DNA from: Kribbella catacumbae DSM 19601
GTDB taxonomy: Bacteria > Actinomycetota > Actinomycetes > Propionibacteriales > Kribbellaceae
DNA length: 64,000 nt
Direction of reading: 5' to 3'
Assembly (NCBI RefSeq): GCF_000372465.1
Contig: NZ_AQUZ01000025.1
Span: forward strand, 66,557 to 130,556
Both the position numbers and the translations under genes were made by a program. The notes beneath the pieces are model-generated. The model was given only the letters and a program-made list of their open reading frames with translations. It did no database searches and was not told where the DNA came from. This document shows, piece by piece, positions 33,576 to 44,006 of this stretch (positions are counted from its first letter, which is position 1; each line of letters begins with the position of its first letter).

Positions 33576-34188
33576 ACTTGGCGGGTGTCGGTTCGGCGAC
33601 CGGCTGGAGGGCGATGGTGGTTGCTTGCACCAAGCCGGCGTTATGACGAAGCCAAGCTGAGACGGGCAACTGGAGATCTTCGAAGTCCTTCTCCTCCAGC
33701 GCGACCGGTGGCGTCGGAACGCTCGCACCAAGTTCGGCAAGTACCGGCCGAAGGTGCAGATCCGCCAGCAGCCGATGGCTCGGCGCGGCCGACACCGTCA
33801 CCGGCACCACCACCGACCCGGCCAGCGCCTGATGCGGCAGCACATCGAGGAAGCTCTTCAGCAACCCCGTATAGCTGCCCTTGTAAACCGGCGTGGCCAG
33901 CACCAGCACCGAGGCCGACGAGACCAGCTCGACCGCACTCTCCAACGCCTCCCGATCCTCCTCGGCCGCGTTCTCCCCCTGGAAGATGGCCGGCGCGAAC
34001 GTGACCAGATCCACCAGCTCGTCGATCCGGTACGGCGTACCGAGCTCGGAGGCGAGCAGCTCCGCGACGGACGCGGCAGCCGCCGCCGTACGGGAGCCCG
34101 GTTTCGGGTTCCCCACCACGGTGACGACGGATTGCGGCCAGACCGGCGGGTCGGGCACGATCCGGGGCTCGAAGGCGACTATGGGCAT
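33574..34188 (-). CDS. NADPH-dependent FMN reductase
   Basis: 204 residues with a flavodoxin-like fold: VVTVVGNPKPGSRT (about 21, phosphate loop for FMN) and VLVLATPVYKGSYTGLLKSFLD (about 93), the PxYxGSxTG segment of the SsuE/YwqN NAD(P)H:FMN reductases. It provides reduced flavin to a partner monooxygenase, which is not adjacent. GGGAG lies about 10 nt before ATG 34188. It ends at the shared terminator. Confidence 0.92.
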   Translation of the reverse strand: MPIVAFEPRIVPDPPVWPQSVVTVVGNPKPGSRTAAAAASVAELLASELGTPYRIDELVDLVTFAPAIFQGENAAEEDREALESAVELVSSASVLVLATPVYKGSYTGLLKSFLDVLPHQALAGSVVVPVTVSAAPSHRLLADLHLRPVLAELGASVPTPPVALEEKDFEDLQLPVSAWLRHNAGLVQATTIALQPVAEPTPAK

Positions 34189-34248
34189 CGGGACACAGCT
34201 CCCAAGGGTTCGGCAGTGAGGTCTCGAGCCTAACCAAAGTCGAGCGGG

Positions 34249-34929
34249 CTACTTGACTTTCTCAGCTGGTGAACTCTTGGCCCTGACCTTGACAACCACG
34301 AACCAGGTCACCGCGGCCACCGCACCGGCCAGCACCACCCACTGCAGCACCCCGACCGACGACTCGACGACGTGCCATTTCTCACCCAGCGCGTAGCCCG
34401 CGATGATCAGTGCCGAGTTCCAGATCAGGCTGCCGAACGCCGTCAGCGCGAGGAACATCGGCACCGCCATCCGCTCCACGCCGGCCGGGACGGAGATCAG
34501 GCTGCGCACCACGGGCACGAGCCGGCCGATCAGCACCGCCTTCGCGCCGTGCTTGGTGAACCACTCCTCCGCCTTGTCGATGTCCTCCACCTTGATCAGT
34601 GGGAGGCGTGCGGCCAGCGCTCGCGTCCGCTCGCGGCCGAGCGCGGCGCCGACGCCGTACAGGGCGAGGGCGCCGACCACGGAACCGAGCGTCGTGAAGA
34701 TGATCGCGCTGAGCAGGCCGAGATCACCGCGGTTGGCCGCGAAACCCGCCAGTGGCAGGATGACCTCGCTCGGCAGTGGCGGAAAGAGATTCTCCAGTGC
34801 CACGGCGAGGCCGGCACCTGGAGCGCCCAGCTTCTCCATCATTTCGATGGCCCATCCGGCCACCCCCGTGGTCGGTTGTTGCGTCGTCTGCGCCAGTGCG
34901 CTCATCATCACCTGGTTGGTCGGGGTCAT
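34249..34929 (-). CDS. DedA family membrane protein
   Basis: 226 residues. The re-entrant loop motif ENLFPPLPSEVILPLAG (about 46) and GRLVPVVRSLISVPAG (about 136, with the conserved Arg) define DedA/VTT proteins, which are thought to act as lipid scramblases or flippases for undecaprenyl phosphate and phospholipids. Four or more hydrophobic segments follow. TAGCGT lies 6 nt before ATG 34929, in line with a leaderless start. It diverges from the sensor kinase gene. Confidence 0.93.
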   Translation of the reverse strand: MTPTNQVMMSALAQTTQQPTTGVAGWAIEMMEKLGAPGAGLAVALENLFPPLPSEVILPLAGFAANRGDLGLLSAIIFTTLGSVVGALALYGVGAALGRERTRALAARLPLIKVEDIDKAEEWFTKHGAKAVLIGRLVPVVRSLISVPAGVERMAVPMFLALTAFGSLIWNSALIIAGYALGEKWHVVESSVGVLQWVVLAGAVAAVTWFVVVKVRAKSSPAEKVK

Positions 34930-35061
34930 GGCGTCGACGCTAGGTCTGCGCACACCTCGCGCACCCTGCGGTCGACCGTCGTGTTTCCTCGGCTTTTCCA
35001 CAGTACAGACATGTGGAAAACCACAGTCCGCTTCGGTCCTGTGCCCATTAGCCTTGCCCAC

Positions 35062-36221
35062 ATGCGGAATCGCGTCGTAGTGCGAACGGGGACGGCCCTC
35101 ACCGGGGTCGTGCTCGGCGCACTGCTGGCCGGGGTCGAGCTCGGCTTCCTGCTGGTCTCCGGCCTCGGCCTCATCCCCGTCGTCGCGGTGCCCCGCTCGC
35201 GACCGCACGTCGTCGGGTTCGTCCATCGTTGCGCACGGCAACTGGCAGTTCTGGAGCAGCGGCGACTGAGCCGCTTCCACCAGATCCGCGACCTCGGCCC
35301 GTACTCCGACCGCGCAGCGTTCCAGTACGTCGCCAGGCGCTGGCCGATCGGCCTGCTCGGCGGATTCGTGCTGCTGCTCCTGCTGCTCGGCGTGGTGGTG
35401 GCCATCTCCATGATCACGGCTTGGCTCTTCGGCGGGCACTGGTCCTTCATCGAGGAGCAAGGCGAAGTCAGTATCGCGTCGCTGATGGCCGTCGCCCTGC
35501 CCGGCCTGCTGCTGCTCTACCTGAACGTGATGGGCATCATCGGCGTACCGGTTCTGGACGCCCGTCTCGCCCAGCGATACCTGGCGCCCTCGACCGAGGA
35601 GCTGCTCGCCCGGCGGGTGTCCGAGCTGACACTGAGCCGGGCCGAGGTGGTCGAGGTGGTCAACGACGAACGCCGCCGAATCGAGCGAGACCTGCATGAC
35701 GGCGTACAGCAACGGCTGGTCGCGCTCGGGTTGCTGCTCAGCCGCGCCCGGCGGACCGAGGATCCGGCCCGGGCGGCCGAGTTGGTTCGGCAGGCGCACG
35801 AGGCCTCCGAGCAGGCGCTCGACGATCTGCGCGAGGTCGCCTGGCGGGTCTACCCGACCGTGCTCGACCAGCTCGGCCTGCGTGACGTCATCGCCGTACT
35901 GGCCGAGCGATCCAGCATCCCCGTCAGCCTGTACTACGACCTGCCGGACCGGCCGCCCGTCACGGTCGAGACCGTCGCCTACTTCGTCATCTCCGAAGCG
36001 GTCACGAACGCAGCCAAGCACTCCGGCGCCGACAAGATCGCGATCAGCATGACCCAAACCGCCGGCCGGGTGACGGTCCTGGTCACCGACGACGGCCGTG
36101 GCGGAGCCGACCCGGCGGGCCGTGGCCTCAGCGGCCTGGCCGGACGAGTCGCCGCCGGCGACGGACAATTCACCGTGGACAGCCCTGTCGGCGGCCCGAC
36201 GATCGTGAAAGCAGAACTGCC

Positions 36222-36231
<10 letters not shown>
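35062..36231 (+). CDS. NarL-type sensor histidine kinase
   Basis: 389 residues. Membrane helices lie near 10-40, 105-135 and 150-172. The dimerisation domain HisKA_3 has the phosphoacceptor His in RRRIERDLHDGVQQRLVALG (His about 212), and the ATPase domain shows the N-box SEAVTNAAKHSGAD and G-box DDGRGGADPAGRGLSGL. It phosphorylates the response regulator that follows with a 10-bp overlap. The signal is not known. TAGCCT 7 nt before ATG 35062 suggests a leaderless message. Confidence 0.92.
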
Positions 36232-36962
<731 letters not shown>

Positions 36963-36999
36963 TACGCCAGTAGCACAGCGCGACAACCCACACGGCGCA

Positions 37000-37608
37000 C
37001 TAGTGCGGCACGGGCCCGGACAACCGCGACGCCTTTCGCCCACTGAGTAAGAGCAGCAGTTCGGCGACCGGACCGCGGATCTCCTCGCCCTGCCCGGCGG
37101 ACCAGTCGATGTCGGAGGCAACCAATCGCAACCCTGCCAGGCGTTTCTGAGCCTTGAACGGGAACGACTTCGACCAGATCCGGTCAGCCGCGGCTGCGGC
37201 CGCCTCGGGTGGCATCTCGTGGGACAGGCCGAGCGGTACGACGATGTCCTGGGTGTGGACGAGCACGTCGAGCAGCGGGTCGGCGGGCGTAGTACCGATG
37301 GGGTGTCGTCGCGAGCCGGCGAATCGCCGGTACTGCGCGACGATCTCCTCCCCCGAGTACTGCGCACCAGCCCGCTGGCCCTCCTCGAGCACGAACCGGT
37401 TGAAGTCTCCGCGCGCCCGGATCATCCCGGTCAGCACCGGCAGCATGCGAGCCTGCGGCGACGAGATCACGTGCGCGGCGACGTCACGCACCGTCCACCC
37501 CGGGCAGACCGAAGGCGTCGACCACTCGGCCTCGGTCAGCCCGGACAGCAGGTCGGCCAGCGCGGCGCGCTCGGCATCGACGTACCGCCAGATCTGTTCG
37601 GTCTCCAT
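37000..37608 (-). CDS. DinB/maleylpyruvate isomerase N-terminal domain protein (TIGR03083-like)
   Basis: 202 residues. The segments PGWTVRDVAAHVIS (about 39) and DVLVHTQDIVVPLG (about 113) carry the conserved His residues of the mycothiol-dependent maleylpyruvate isomerase/DinB four-helix metal fold. These proteins are often mycothiol-dependent transferases or isomerases. The precise reaction is unknown. It diverges from a MarR gene, with which it may be co-regulated. Confidence 0.85.
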   Translation of the reverse strand: METEQIWRYVDAERAALADLLSGLTEAEWSTPSVCPGWTVRDVAAHVISSPQARMLPVLTGMIRARGDFNRFVLEEGQRAGAQYSGEEIVAQYRRFAGSRRHPIGTTPADPLLDVLVHTQDIVVPLGLSHEMPPEAAAAAADRIWSKSFPFKAQKRLAGLRLVASDIDWSAGQGEEIRGPVAELLLLLSGRKASRLSGPVPH

Positions 37609-37633
37609 TACCCCACCCCGGAACTAGTAAGGC

Positions 37634-37664
37634 TCTCTGACCAGATTAGACAGCCTCTCTGACT
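37634..37664. promoter_or_regulatory. direct repeats CTCTCTGAC in a divergent promoter
   Basis: CTCTCTGAC occurs at 37634-37642 and again at 37656-37664, 22 bp apart, which is two helical turns. They lie between the DinB-like gene and the MarR gene and are plausible binding sites for the MarR protein. Confidence 0.4.
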
Positions 37665-37681
37665 ACCGTCAAGATGGCAGA

Positions 37682-38119
37682 GTGCCGGACGACGACCTGA
37701 ACCTCGGACTGCTGCTGTTCATCCCGTACCGCGCCCTGGAGACCCGGGTCTTCGAGCGGCTCGCCGAGGCCGGTTTCGACGACATCACCCCGGCGCAGTC
37801 GCGGGTGTTCCAGCGGATCAGCGCGACCGGCACCCGGCTCACCGAACTGGCCGAGCAGGCCCAGGTGACCAAGCAGACCGCCGGCTTCCTGGTCGACCAA
37901 CTGGAGCGAGCCGGCTACGTCCGCCGCGTGCCGGACCCGACCGACGCCCGCGCGCGGCTGGTCCAGATCGCCGAGCGCGGCGCCCGCACCATCCCGCTGG
38001 CCGCGGCGGTCGTCGCCGAGATCGAAGCCGAATGGACCGCACACCTCGGCGACACCCAGGCCGCCCAGCTCCGGCGCGCACTCCTGTCACTGCGGGAGAT
38101 CACCGACCCCTACGCCTGA
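37682..38119 (+). CDS. MarR family transcriptional regulator
   Basis: 145 residues with the winged helix-turn-helix: RLTELAEQAQVTKQTAGFLVDQLERAGYVRRVPDPTDARARLVQI (middle part about 52-80), typical of MarR. GTG 37682 starts the frame. It probably controls the divergent DinB-like gene or itself through the CTCTCTGAC repeats. An ArsR-type regulator gene follows 35 bp downstream. Confidence 0.92.
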   Translation: MPDDDLNLGLLLFIPYRALETRVFERLAEAGFDDITPAQSRVFQRISATGTRLTELAEQAQVTKQTAGFLVDQLERAGYVRRVPDPTDARARLVQIAERGARTIPLAAAVVAEIEAEWTAHLGDTQAAQLRRALLSLREITDPYA

Positions 38120-38153
38120 TCTGTCAGACATCAAGGCCGCGTATATTCCTGGT

Positions 38154-38462
38154 ATGGCAACTACGTTCGAGGTGCTGGCCGAGCCGCGGCGACGGCAGAT
38201 CCTCGATCTGCTCCGCGACGGCGAGCGGCCGGTGGGTGACCTCGTCGACGCACTCGCGCTGAGCCAGCCGGCCGTCTCCAAACACCTGAAGGTACTGCGG
38301 GACGCGGGGCTGGTCGAAGTCCGCCAGGACGCCCAGCGCCGCTGGTACCGCCTCCGCCCGGCCCCGCTCCTCGAGATCGACGCCTGGCTCGAGCCTTATC
38401 GCGACCTGTGGCGCAACCGCCTGGACGCCCTCGAGGCCCACCTCGACCGAATGGACAGCTGA
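38154..38462 (+). CDS. ArsR family transcriptional regulator
   Basis: 102 residues: a winged helix-turn-helix with LAEPRRRQILDLLRDGERPV (about 8) and LSQPAVSKHLKVLRDAGLV (recognition helix, about 41). No CxC metal site is visible, so it belongs to the non-metal ArsR type, often next to an SRPBCC protein, which is absent here. TATATT lies 6 nt before ATG 38154, consistent with a leaderless message. Confidence 0.93.
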   Translation: MATTFEVLAEPRRRQILDLLRDGERPVGDLVDALALSQPAVSKHLKVLRDAGLVEVRQDAQRRWYRLRPAPLLEIDAWLEPYRDLWRNRLDALEAHLDRMDS

Positions 38463-38470
38463 CCAAAAGA

Positions 38471-39475
38471 TCAGGCGCTGCCGCGAATCTCCAGCCTGGT
38501 CTCAACAATGACCTGAGCCTCCACCGGCTGATCGCCAGCCAGCTGGGCGAGCAGCAGCCGAGTCATCTCCCGCCCCATCTCCTCGGTCGGCTGAAAGACC
38601 GACGTCAGCGGCGGATCCGAGTGCCGTCCACCCGGCGACCCATCGAAGCCAACAACGGCAACATCCTCAGGAATCCGCCGACCGGCCGCCTTCAGTACCC
38701 GCATCGCCCCGAAGGCCATCGGGTCGGAAGCAGCGAAGACAGCATCCAGCCCAGGCTCCCGATCCAGCAGAGCCACCATCGCCTTCGCTCCACTCTCCTC
38801 GCTGAAGTCGCCGTACTCGACCAACTCGTCACCGACCACCTCGCGGAACCCCTCCAACCGCGCCACCCCGGCAGCCATGTCCTGCGGACCGGCAACACAC
38901 GCGATCCGGCGGCGTCCCAGATCCCGCAGGTACTGCGCCGCCTGCCGCCCGCCCGTCGCGTTGTCGGCGTCGACGAAAGGCATCTCCCCAGCGTCCGGGT
39001 CCGACGCCAGCGGCTGTCCACACAGGACCAGCGGCAGTCCCCTGGCCCGGACCTGGGCCGGCAAGGGGTCGTCGGCGTGCTGAGAAAGCATCAACACCCC
39101 GTCGACATGCTCGCGAGTCAGGAAGCGACCAGTCCGCTCGCGCTCGGCCGAACTGGAGACCATCGACAACCACAACTGCAACTGGGTCTGGGCCATGGCC
39201 GAGCTGATGCCGCGCACGATCCCGGCGAAGTACGGCTCACTGAAAAGCCGGTCCCCCGGCTCCGAGATCACCAGCGCCACACAGTCGGTACGCCTGGTCA
39301 CCAGATTGCGAGCGGCCCGGTTCGGTACGTAGCCCAACTCGTCGATGGCCTTCAGTACGGCGGCCCGGGCGGCGGGGCTGACTTGGGACGATCCGTTCAC
39401 CACTCGCGAAGCGGTGCCCCGCCCCACCCCCGCCCTGGCCGCGACGGTTTCGATGGTGGGGCGGGATTCGGTCAT
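38471..39475 (-). CDS. cebR: LacI family repressor, CebR-like
   Basis: 334 residues: the LacI helix-turn-helix (TIETVAARAGVGRGTASRVVNGSSQVSP, middle part about 10-24), the hinge and a sugar-binding core with VDADNATGG and VVGFDGSPGGRHSDPPLTSV. It is the last gene of the cellobiose-type operon and overlaps the beta-glucosidase stop by 4 bp. Two perfect or near-perfect TGGGAGCGCTCCCA palindromes, the known CebR site in Streptomyces, precede the operon, so it should repress it until cello-oligosaccharide is present. Confidence 0.9.
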   Translation of the reverse strand: MTESRPTIETVAARAGVGRGTASRVVNGSSQVSPAARAAVLKAIDELGYVPNRAARNLVTRRTDCVALVISEPGDRLFSEPYFAGIVRGISSAMAQTQLQLWLSMVSSSAERERTGRFLTREHVDGVLMLSQHADDPLPAQVRARGLPLVLCGQPLASDPDAGEMPFVDADNATGGRQAAQYLRDLGRRRIACVAGPQDMAAGVARLEGFREVVGDELVEYGDFSEESGAKAMVALLDREPGLDAVFAASDPMAFGAMRVLKAAGRRIPEDVAVVGFDGSPGGRHSDPPLTSVFQPTEEMGREMTRLLLAQLAGDQPVEAQVIVETRLEIRGSA

Positions 39476-40887
39476 GTCGCTAGCCTGCCCCGGATCAGAT
39501 CCCCGTACCAATACGCGCTGCTTTTCGGCGTTCGTGTCTGCGTCTCGTAGTCGACGTAAACCAGGCCGAAGCGCCGCGAGTACCCCCAGGACCACTCGAA
39601 GTTGTCGAACAGCGACCAGCAGAAGTACCCGCGCAACGGCACTCCCAGATCGATCGCCGCCTGGCAGGCCCGCAGATGGCCGTCCAGGTAGCTGATCCGG
39701 TCCGGATCCCGGACCAGACCGTCAGCATCCGGAGCGTCGGGGAAGGCCGCGCCGTTCTCGGTGACGTACAACGGCACCGACGGATACTCCCGGGCGATCC
39801 GCTCGAGGACGCTGGTGAGCCCGTCGGCATGGATCTCCCAGCCCATCGCGGTGACCGGCAAGTCGCCCTTCAGGAAGCCCACCTGCTCGCTCCCGGGCCA
39901 GGGCGACGCTCCGCTGCCGACCCCTCCCCCATGCCCGTCGTCACCGTCGGTCACCTCGCCCGTCACGACGTGCCGGCTGTAGTAGTTCACGCCCAGGATG
40001 TCGAGCGGAGTCGAGATGACAGCCAAGTCGCCATCCCGGACATGCGAGAAGTCGGTCACCGACGCGAGATCCGCCACCAGGTCGGCCGGGTAGGACCCCA
40101 GCAGAACGGGGTCGAGGAAGAAGCGGTTCTGCAGTCCGTCGATCCGCCTCGCCGCCTCGAGGTCGATCTCCCGCTCGCTCGCCGGCATCACGTCGTACAG
40201 GTTGATGGTGACGCCGATCTGGTGTCCGCCGGATCTGAGCAAACCGGCGGCGAGACCGTGGCCGAGCATCAGGTGGTGACCAGCGCGGACCGCCGCGGCC
40301 GGATCCTGGCGACCTGGCGCGTGCACACCCGAGCCGTAGCCCAGGAAGGCCGAGCACCAGGGCTCGTTCAGCGTCGTCCACTGCCGGACCCGGTCACCCA
40401 GTACGGCGCTGATCGCGCCCGCGTAGTCCGCGAACCGCTCCGCCGTGTCGCGCTCGGGCCAGCCGCCGGCGTCTTCCAGCGGCTGCGGGAGATCCCAGTG
40501 GTACAGCGTCGGCCACGGCTCGATGCCGGCGGCAAGCAGTTCGTCGATCAGCTTCGAGTAGAAGTCGACGCCTGCCTGGTTGAGCGCGCCGCGACCGTTC
40601 GGCTGGACTCGCGACCAGGAGATCGAGAAGCGATAGGCCTGGAGGCCGAGGTCGGCCATCAACGCGACGTCATCGCGGTACCGCTGGTAGTGCTCGATCG
40701 CGACATCGCCGGTCTCGCCGCCGAGCACCCGGCCCGGCGTGTGCGAGAAGGTGTCCCAGATCGAGGGCCCGCGCCCATCGGTGGCCGCCGCGCCTTCTAC
40801 CTGGTAGGCGGCAGTGGCCGCGCCGAACAGGAACCCGGTGGGGAACTCCAGTCCGGTGCCGGGCGCGGTCTGGCTCTCGGTTGTCAC
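39472..40887 (-). CDS. GH1 beta-glucosidase of the cello-oligosaccharide operon
   Basis: 471 residues, cytoplasmic. It has the acid/base TLNEPWCSAF (about 166) and the nucleophile YVTENGAAF (about 375) of glycoside hydrolase family 1. It would split imported cellobiose and cello-oligosaccharides to glucose (comparable to BglC of Streptomyces). GTG 40887 overlaps the preceding permease stop by 4 bp. It is one of three GH1 genes in the window, the others being in the beta-glucan locus. Confidence 0.94.
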   Translation of the reverse strand: MTTESQTAPGTGLEFPTGFLFGAATAAYQVEGAAATDGRGPSIWDTFSHTPGRVLGGETGDVAIEHYQRYRDDVALMADLGLQAYRFSISWSRVQPNGRGALNQAGVDFYSKLIDELLAAGIEPWPTLYHWDLPQPLEDAGGWPERDTAERFADYAGAISAVLGDRVRQWTTLNEPWCSAFLGYGSGVHAPGRQDPAAAVRAGHHLMLGHGLAAGLLRSGGHQIGVTINLYDVMPASEREIDLEAARRIDGLQNRFFLDPVLLGSYPADLVADLASVTDFSHVRDGDLAVISTPLDILGVNYYSRHVVTGEVTDGDDGHGGGVGSGASPWPGSEQVGFLKGDLPVTAMGWEIHADGLTSVLERIAREYPSVPLYVTENGAAFPDAPDADGLVRDPDRISYLDGHLRACQAAIDLGVPLRGYFCWSLFDNFEWSWGYSRRFGLVYVDYETQTRTPKSSAYWYGDLIRGRLAT

Positions 40888-41726
40888 GACTTGATCGAAC
40901 CTTCCATGATGCCGCCGATGATCTGGCGGCCGAACAGGATGAACACCGCGAACAGGGGCAGCGTGGCCAGAGCCGTCGCTGCGAAGACCTGCGCGTAGTC
41001 GGTGTAGTACGCCGTCGCCAGCAGGCTGAGCGACAGCTGGACAGTGGGGGTGTTGGCGTCGAGTACGGCGTACGGCCAGATGAACTCGTTCCAGGTCTGC
41101 ATGAACGTCAGCAGACCGAGGACGGCCGCGGCGGGGCGCAGTACGGGCAGGACGACGTTCCAGTAGATCCGGAAGGTCGAGCAGCCGTCCACGCGGGCGG
41201 CCTCGACGAGCTCGTCCGAGATCGCCTCGGCGGCGTACTGACGCATCATGAAGACGCCGAAGCCGCTGACCAGGAACGGCACGATCACCGCTTGCAGACT
41301 GCCGTTCCAGCCGATCTTCACCATCAGCATGTACAGCGGGATCAGGCCGAGCTGGACCGGCACCATCATGGTCGCGACGATGATCAGCAGCATGGCGTTG
41401 CGGCCGCGGAAGCGCAGCTTGGCGAACGCGAACCCGGCCAGGGTGGAGAAGAACACCACCGACAGGGTCACCACGCTGGAGACCACCAGCGAGTTCACCA
41501 GCCCGTAGGCGAAGGCGGCGTGCTCGTTGGCGAAGACCCGGCCGACGTTCGCGCCGAGCTCACCACCAGGCAGCAGCGGCGGCGGTACGTCGTTGATCAC
41601 GTCGTTGGACCGGGTGGCCACGACGACCATCCAGTAGATCGGGAAGATCGAGATCACACAGCCCACGACCAGGGCCAGGTACGTCGCCGGGCTGGTGCGC
41701 CACAACCGGATCGAGGCAGCTCTCAT
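40884..41726 (-). CDS. cebG: cello-oligosaccharide ABC transporter permease (CebG-like)
   Basis: 280 residues, six membrane segments, with the EAA loop ELVEAARVDGCSTFRIYWNVVLPVL (first part about 170). It is the second permease of the operon and overlaps its neighbours by 4 bp on both sides. Assignment to cellobiose rests on the CebR-type operators and the adjacent GH1 gene. No ATPase gene is present, in line with a shared MsiK in actinobacteria. Confidence 0.9.
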   Translation of the reverse strand: MRAASIRLWRTSPATYLALVVGCVISIFPIYWMVVVATRSNDVINDVPPPLLPGGELGANVGRVFANEHAAFAYGLVNSLVVSSVVTLSVVFFSTLAGFAFAKLRFRGRNAMLLIIVATMMVPVQLGLIPLYMLMVKIGWNGSLQAVIVPFLVSGFGVFMMRQYAAEAISDELVEAARVDGCSTFRIYWNVVLPVLRPAAAVLGLLTFMQTWNEFIWPYAVLDANTPTVQLSLSLLATAYYTDYAQVFAATALATLPLFAVFILFGRQIIGGIMEGSIKS

Positions 41727-42676
41727 CGCGCTGCCCTCCGGACGATCAGCAGGTTGACCAGCGAGAACACCACGATCAGGCCGAACAGCGACCAGGCGAT
41801 CGCGGCACCGTAGCCGTACTGGAAGCGCTGGAACGCCGTCTCGTACATGTACATGGTGACCGTCTGGAACTGACCGAGCGTGCCGCCGAGCATCCGGCCG
41901 TTGCCGAAGATGACCGGCTCGGTGAACAACTGCAGGCCGCCGATCGTGGAGATGATCACGGTGAAGACCAGGGTCGGGCGCAGCAGCGGCACGGTGATCC
42001 GCCAGAACTGCTGCCGGGGCGCCGCGCCGTCCAGCTCAGCGGCCTCGAACAGGTCCTTGGAGATCGCCTGCATCGCGCCGAGCAGGATCAGTGTGTTGTA
42101 GCCGGTCCAGCGCCAGTCGACCATCACGGCGATCGCGATCCAGCTGGACCAGGTGTTGGCCTGCCAGTCCACCGCGTCCAGGCCGAGGGCAGTGACCAGG
42201 TAGTTGACCAGGCCGACGTCGCGGGCGAACAGCTGCCCGAAGACGATGCCGACGGCCGCAACCGAGGTGACGTTGGGGATGAGCACGCCCATCCGGAAGA
42301 ACGTCCGCCCGCGGATCTTGCGGTTCAGCAGGTTCGCCATCATCAGCGCCAGCAGCAGTTGCGGCACGGTCGCGATCACGAAGATGCCGACGGTGTTCTT
42401 CAGCGCGTTCCAGAAGTCCGGGTCCGCGAAGAGCGCGGTGTAGTTGCCGAGTCCGACGAAGGTGTGCTCACCGATCAGGTGCCAGTCGTGCAACGACACC
42501 CAGCCGGTGTAGACCAGCGGGAACGCCCCGAAGATCGCGAACAGGACGAAGAACGGCGCGATGAAGAAGTACGGCGCGAACTTCACATCCGCGCGCGTCA
42601 GCCGGGAGCGCCAGGGAACCCGGTCGCCGGCGGCACGTGCTGCCGCCGACGACCGGACGACGCTGGAAGAGGTCAC
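41723..42676 (-). CDS. cebF: cello-oligosaccharide ABC transporter permease (CebF-like)
   Basis: 317 residues with six membrane segments and the EAA-type loop DLFEAAELDGAAPRQQFWRITVPLLRP (first part about 208). GTG 42676 overlaps the TGA of the binding-protein gene (GTGA), which decides this start over longer ones. It forms the membrane channel with CebG. Confidence 0.9.
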   Translation of the reverse strand: MTSSSVVRSSAAARAAGDRVPWRSRLTRADVKFAPYFFIAPFFVLFAIFGAFPLVYTGWVSLHDWHLIGEHTFVGLGNYTALFADPDFWNALKNTVGIFVIATVPQLLLALMMANLLNRKIRGRTFFRMGVLIPNVTSVAAVGIVFGQLFARDVGLVNYLVTALGLDAVDWQANTWSSWIAIAVMVDWRWTGYNTLILLGAMQAISKDLFEAAELDGAAPRQQFWRITVPLLRPTLVFTVIISTIGGLQLFTEPVIFGNGRMLGGTLGQFQTVTMYMYETAFQRFQYGYGAAIAWSLFGLIVVFSLVNLLIVRRAAR

Positions 42677-43971
42677 TTCGCCTCTTTGACAGCGGTCTTC
42701 AGTGCCTGCTGCCAAGCCTTGTCGGAGGTGAGCTTGCCCTGTTCGACGGCCTGCATGGCCGGCTCGAAGGCCCGCTCCTTGACCGCCTGGTGCTTCGGGC
42801 CGAGGACGACCGGCTTCAGCGACTTCGCGCCTTCACCGAAGATCTTGCCGACCGGAGCGTTGGAGAAGTAGTCGTTGGTCAGCGCCAGGAACGCCGGGTC
42901 GTCGAGCGCCTTCGGCGACGACGGCAGCGGTCCGGCCTCCTTGAAGGCGCCAACATGACTTTCAGGAGTGGTCAGGAACTTGGCCAGCTCGTAGGCCTCC
43001 TTCGGGTGCTTGCTCTGAGCCGGTACTGCGAGCCACGAGCCACCCCAGTTGCCACCGCCACCAGGCACCGCGGCAACGTCCCACTTGCCGGTGTTCGCGG
43101 CGCCGGAGTTGGTCTTGATGATGCCGAGCATCCACGACGGGCACATGGTGACCGCGAAGCTGCCGTTCTTGAAGCCCGCCTCCCAGTCCTTCGACCAGGT
43201 GGGAACCTTGGCGCTGATACCCTCCGAGACCATCTTCATCGAGGTGTCCCAGGCCTGCTTGACGACCGGGTTCGAGTCCGCGATCAGCTTGTTGTCCCGG
43301 TCGTAGAAGTTGGTCTCGCCGGCCTGCGACAGCATCGCGCTGAAGCTGGTGGTGACCGAGTCGACGAAGCCCTTGGCGCCGGTGCTGGCCGCGGTGAACT
43401 TCTTGCCGGTGCTGATGAACTCGTCCCAGCCCGGCCACAACTTCGAGACGGCGTCGCGGTCGGTCGGCAGGCCGGCCTTGGCGAACAGGTCCTTGCGATA
43501 GCAGACGGCCAGGCCGCCCACGTCGGTACCGAGCCCGATCAGCGGCCCGTCGGCGCCGGCCTTGCCGAGCTCCCACTTCCACGGCAGGAAGTTGGCCTGC
43601 TGGTCGGCCGCGCCGTGGTCGAGCAGGTTGACGAAGTTCTGCGGCTGGGTCTTGAACTCGTTGAGGATGCCCTCCTCGAGCGCCACCACGTCCCCGGCGC
43701 CGGTGCCGGCCGCCAGGTACTGGGTCAGCTTGGGCTTGTAGTCGTCGAGCTTCTGCACACTGCGCAGCTCGACCTTCACGTTCGGATGGTCCTTCTGGTA
43801 CTGCGCGACCAGCGCCTTGTAGCCGAAGTCGCCGAACGTGTCGACCACCAGGTTGATCTGGCCGTCCGCGGCGGGCTTGGTGCCGGCCGTTTCCTTGCTG
43901 CATGCCCCGACCATGCCCAGGGCTGTCACGGCAGCCACCGTGACCGCCAGGAACCGCTTCGTCTGGCTCAT
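42673..43971 (-). CDS. cebE: cello-oligosaccharide-binding lipoprotein (CebE-like)
   Basis: 432 residues. A lipoprotein signal peptide with lipobox VGAC (cysteine about 25) and a family 1 solute-binding fold (NLVVDTFGDFGYKALV..., first part about 41). GAGGAGGG precedes ATG 43971. As the first gene of the operon it lies just downstream of the two CebR-type palindromes. It captures cello-oligosaccharides at the outer face of the membrane. Confidence 0.92.
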   Translation of the reverse strand: MSQTKRFLAVTVAAVTALGMVGACSKETAGTKPAADGQINLVVDTFGDFGYKALVAQYQKDHPNVKVELRSVQKLDDYKPKLTQYLAAGTGAGDVVALEEGILNEFKTQPQNFVNLLDHGAADQQANFLPWKWELGKAGADGPLIGLGTDVGGLAVCYRKDLFAKAGLPTDRDAVSKLWPGWDEFISTGKKFTAASTGAKGFVDSVTTSFSAMLSQAGETNFYDRDNKLIADSNPVVKQAWDTSMKMVSEGISAKVPTWSKDWEAGFKNGSFAVTMCPSWMLGIIKTNSGAANTGKWDVAAVPGGGGNWGGSWLAVPAQSKHPKEAYELAKFLTTPESHVGAFKEAGPLPSSPKALDDPAFLALTNDYFSNAPVGKIFGEGAKSLKPVVLGPKHQAVKERAFEPAMQAVEQGKLTSDKAWQQALKTAVKEAK

Positions 43972-44006
43972 CGCCTGACCCTCCTCGATATTCTGAGCAC
44001 TCCATC

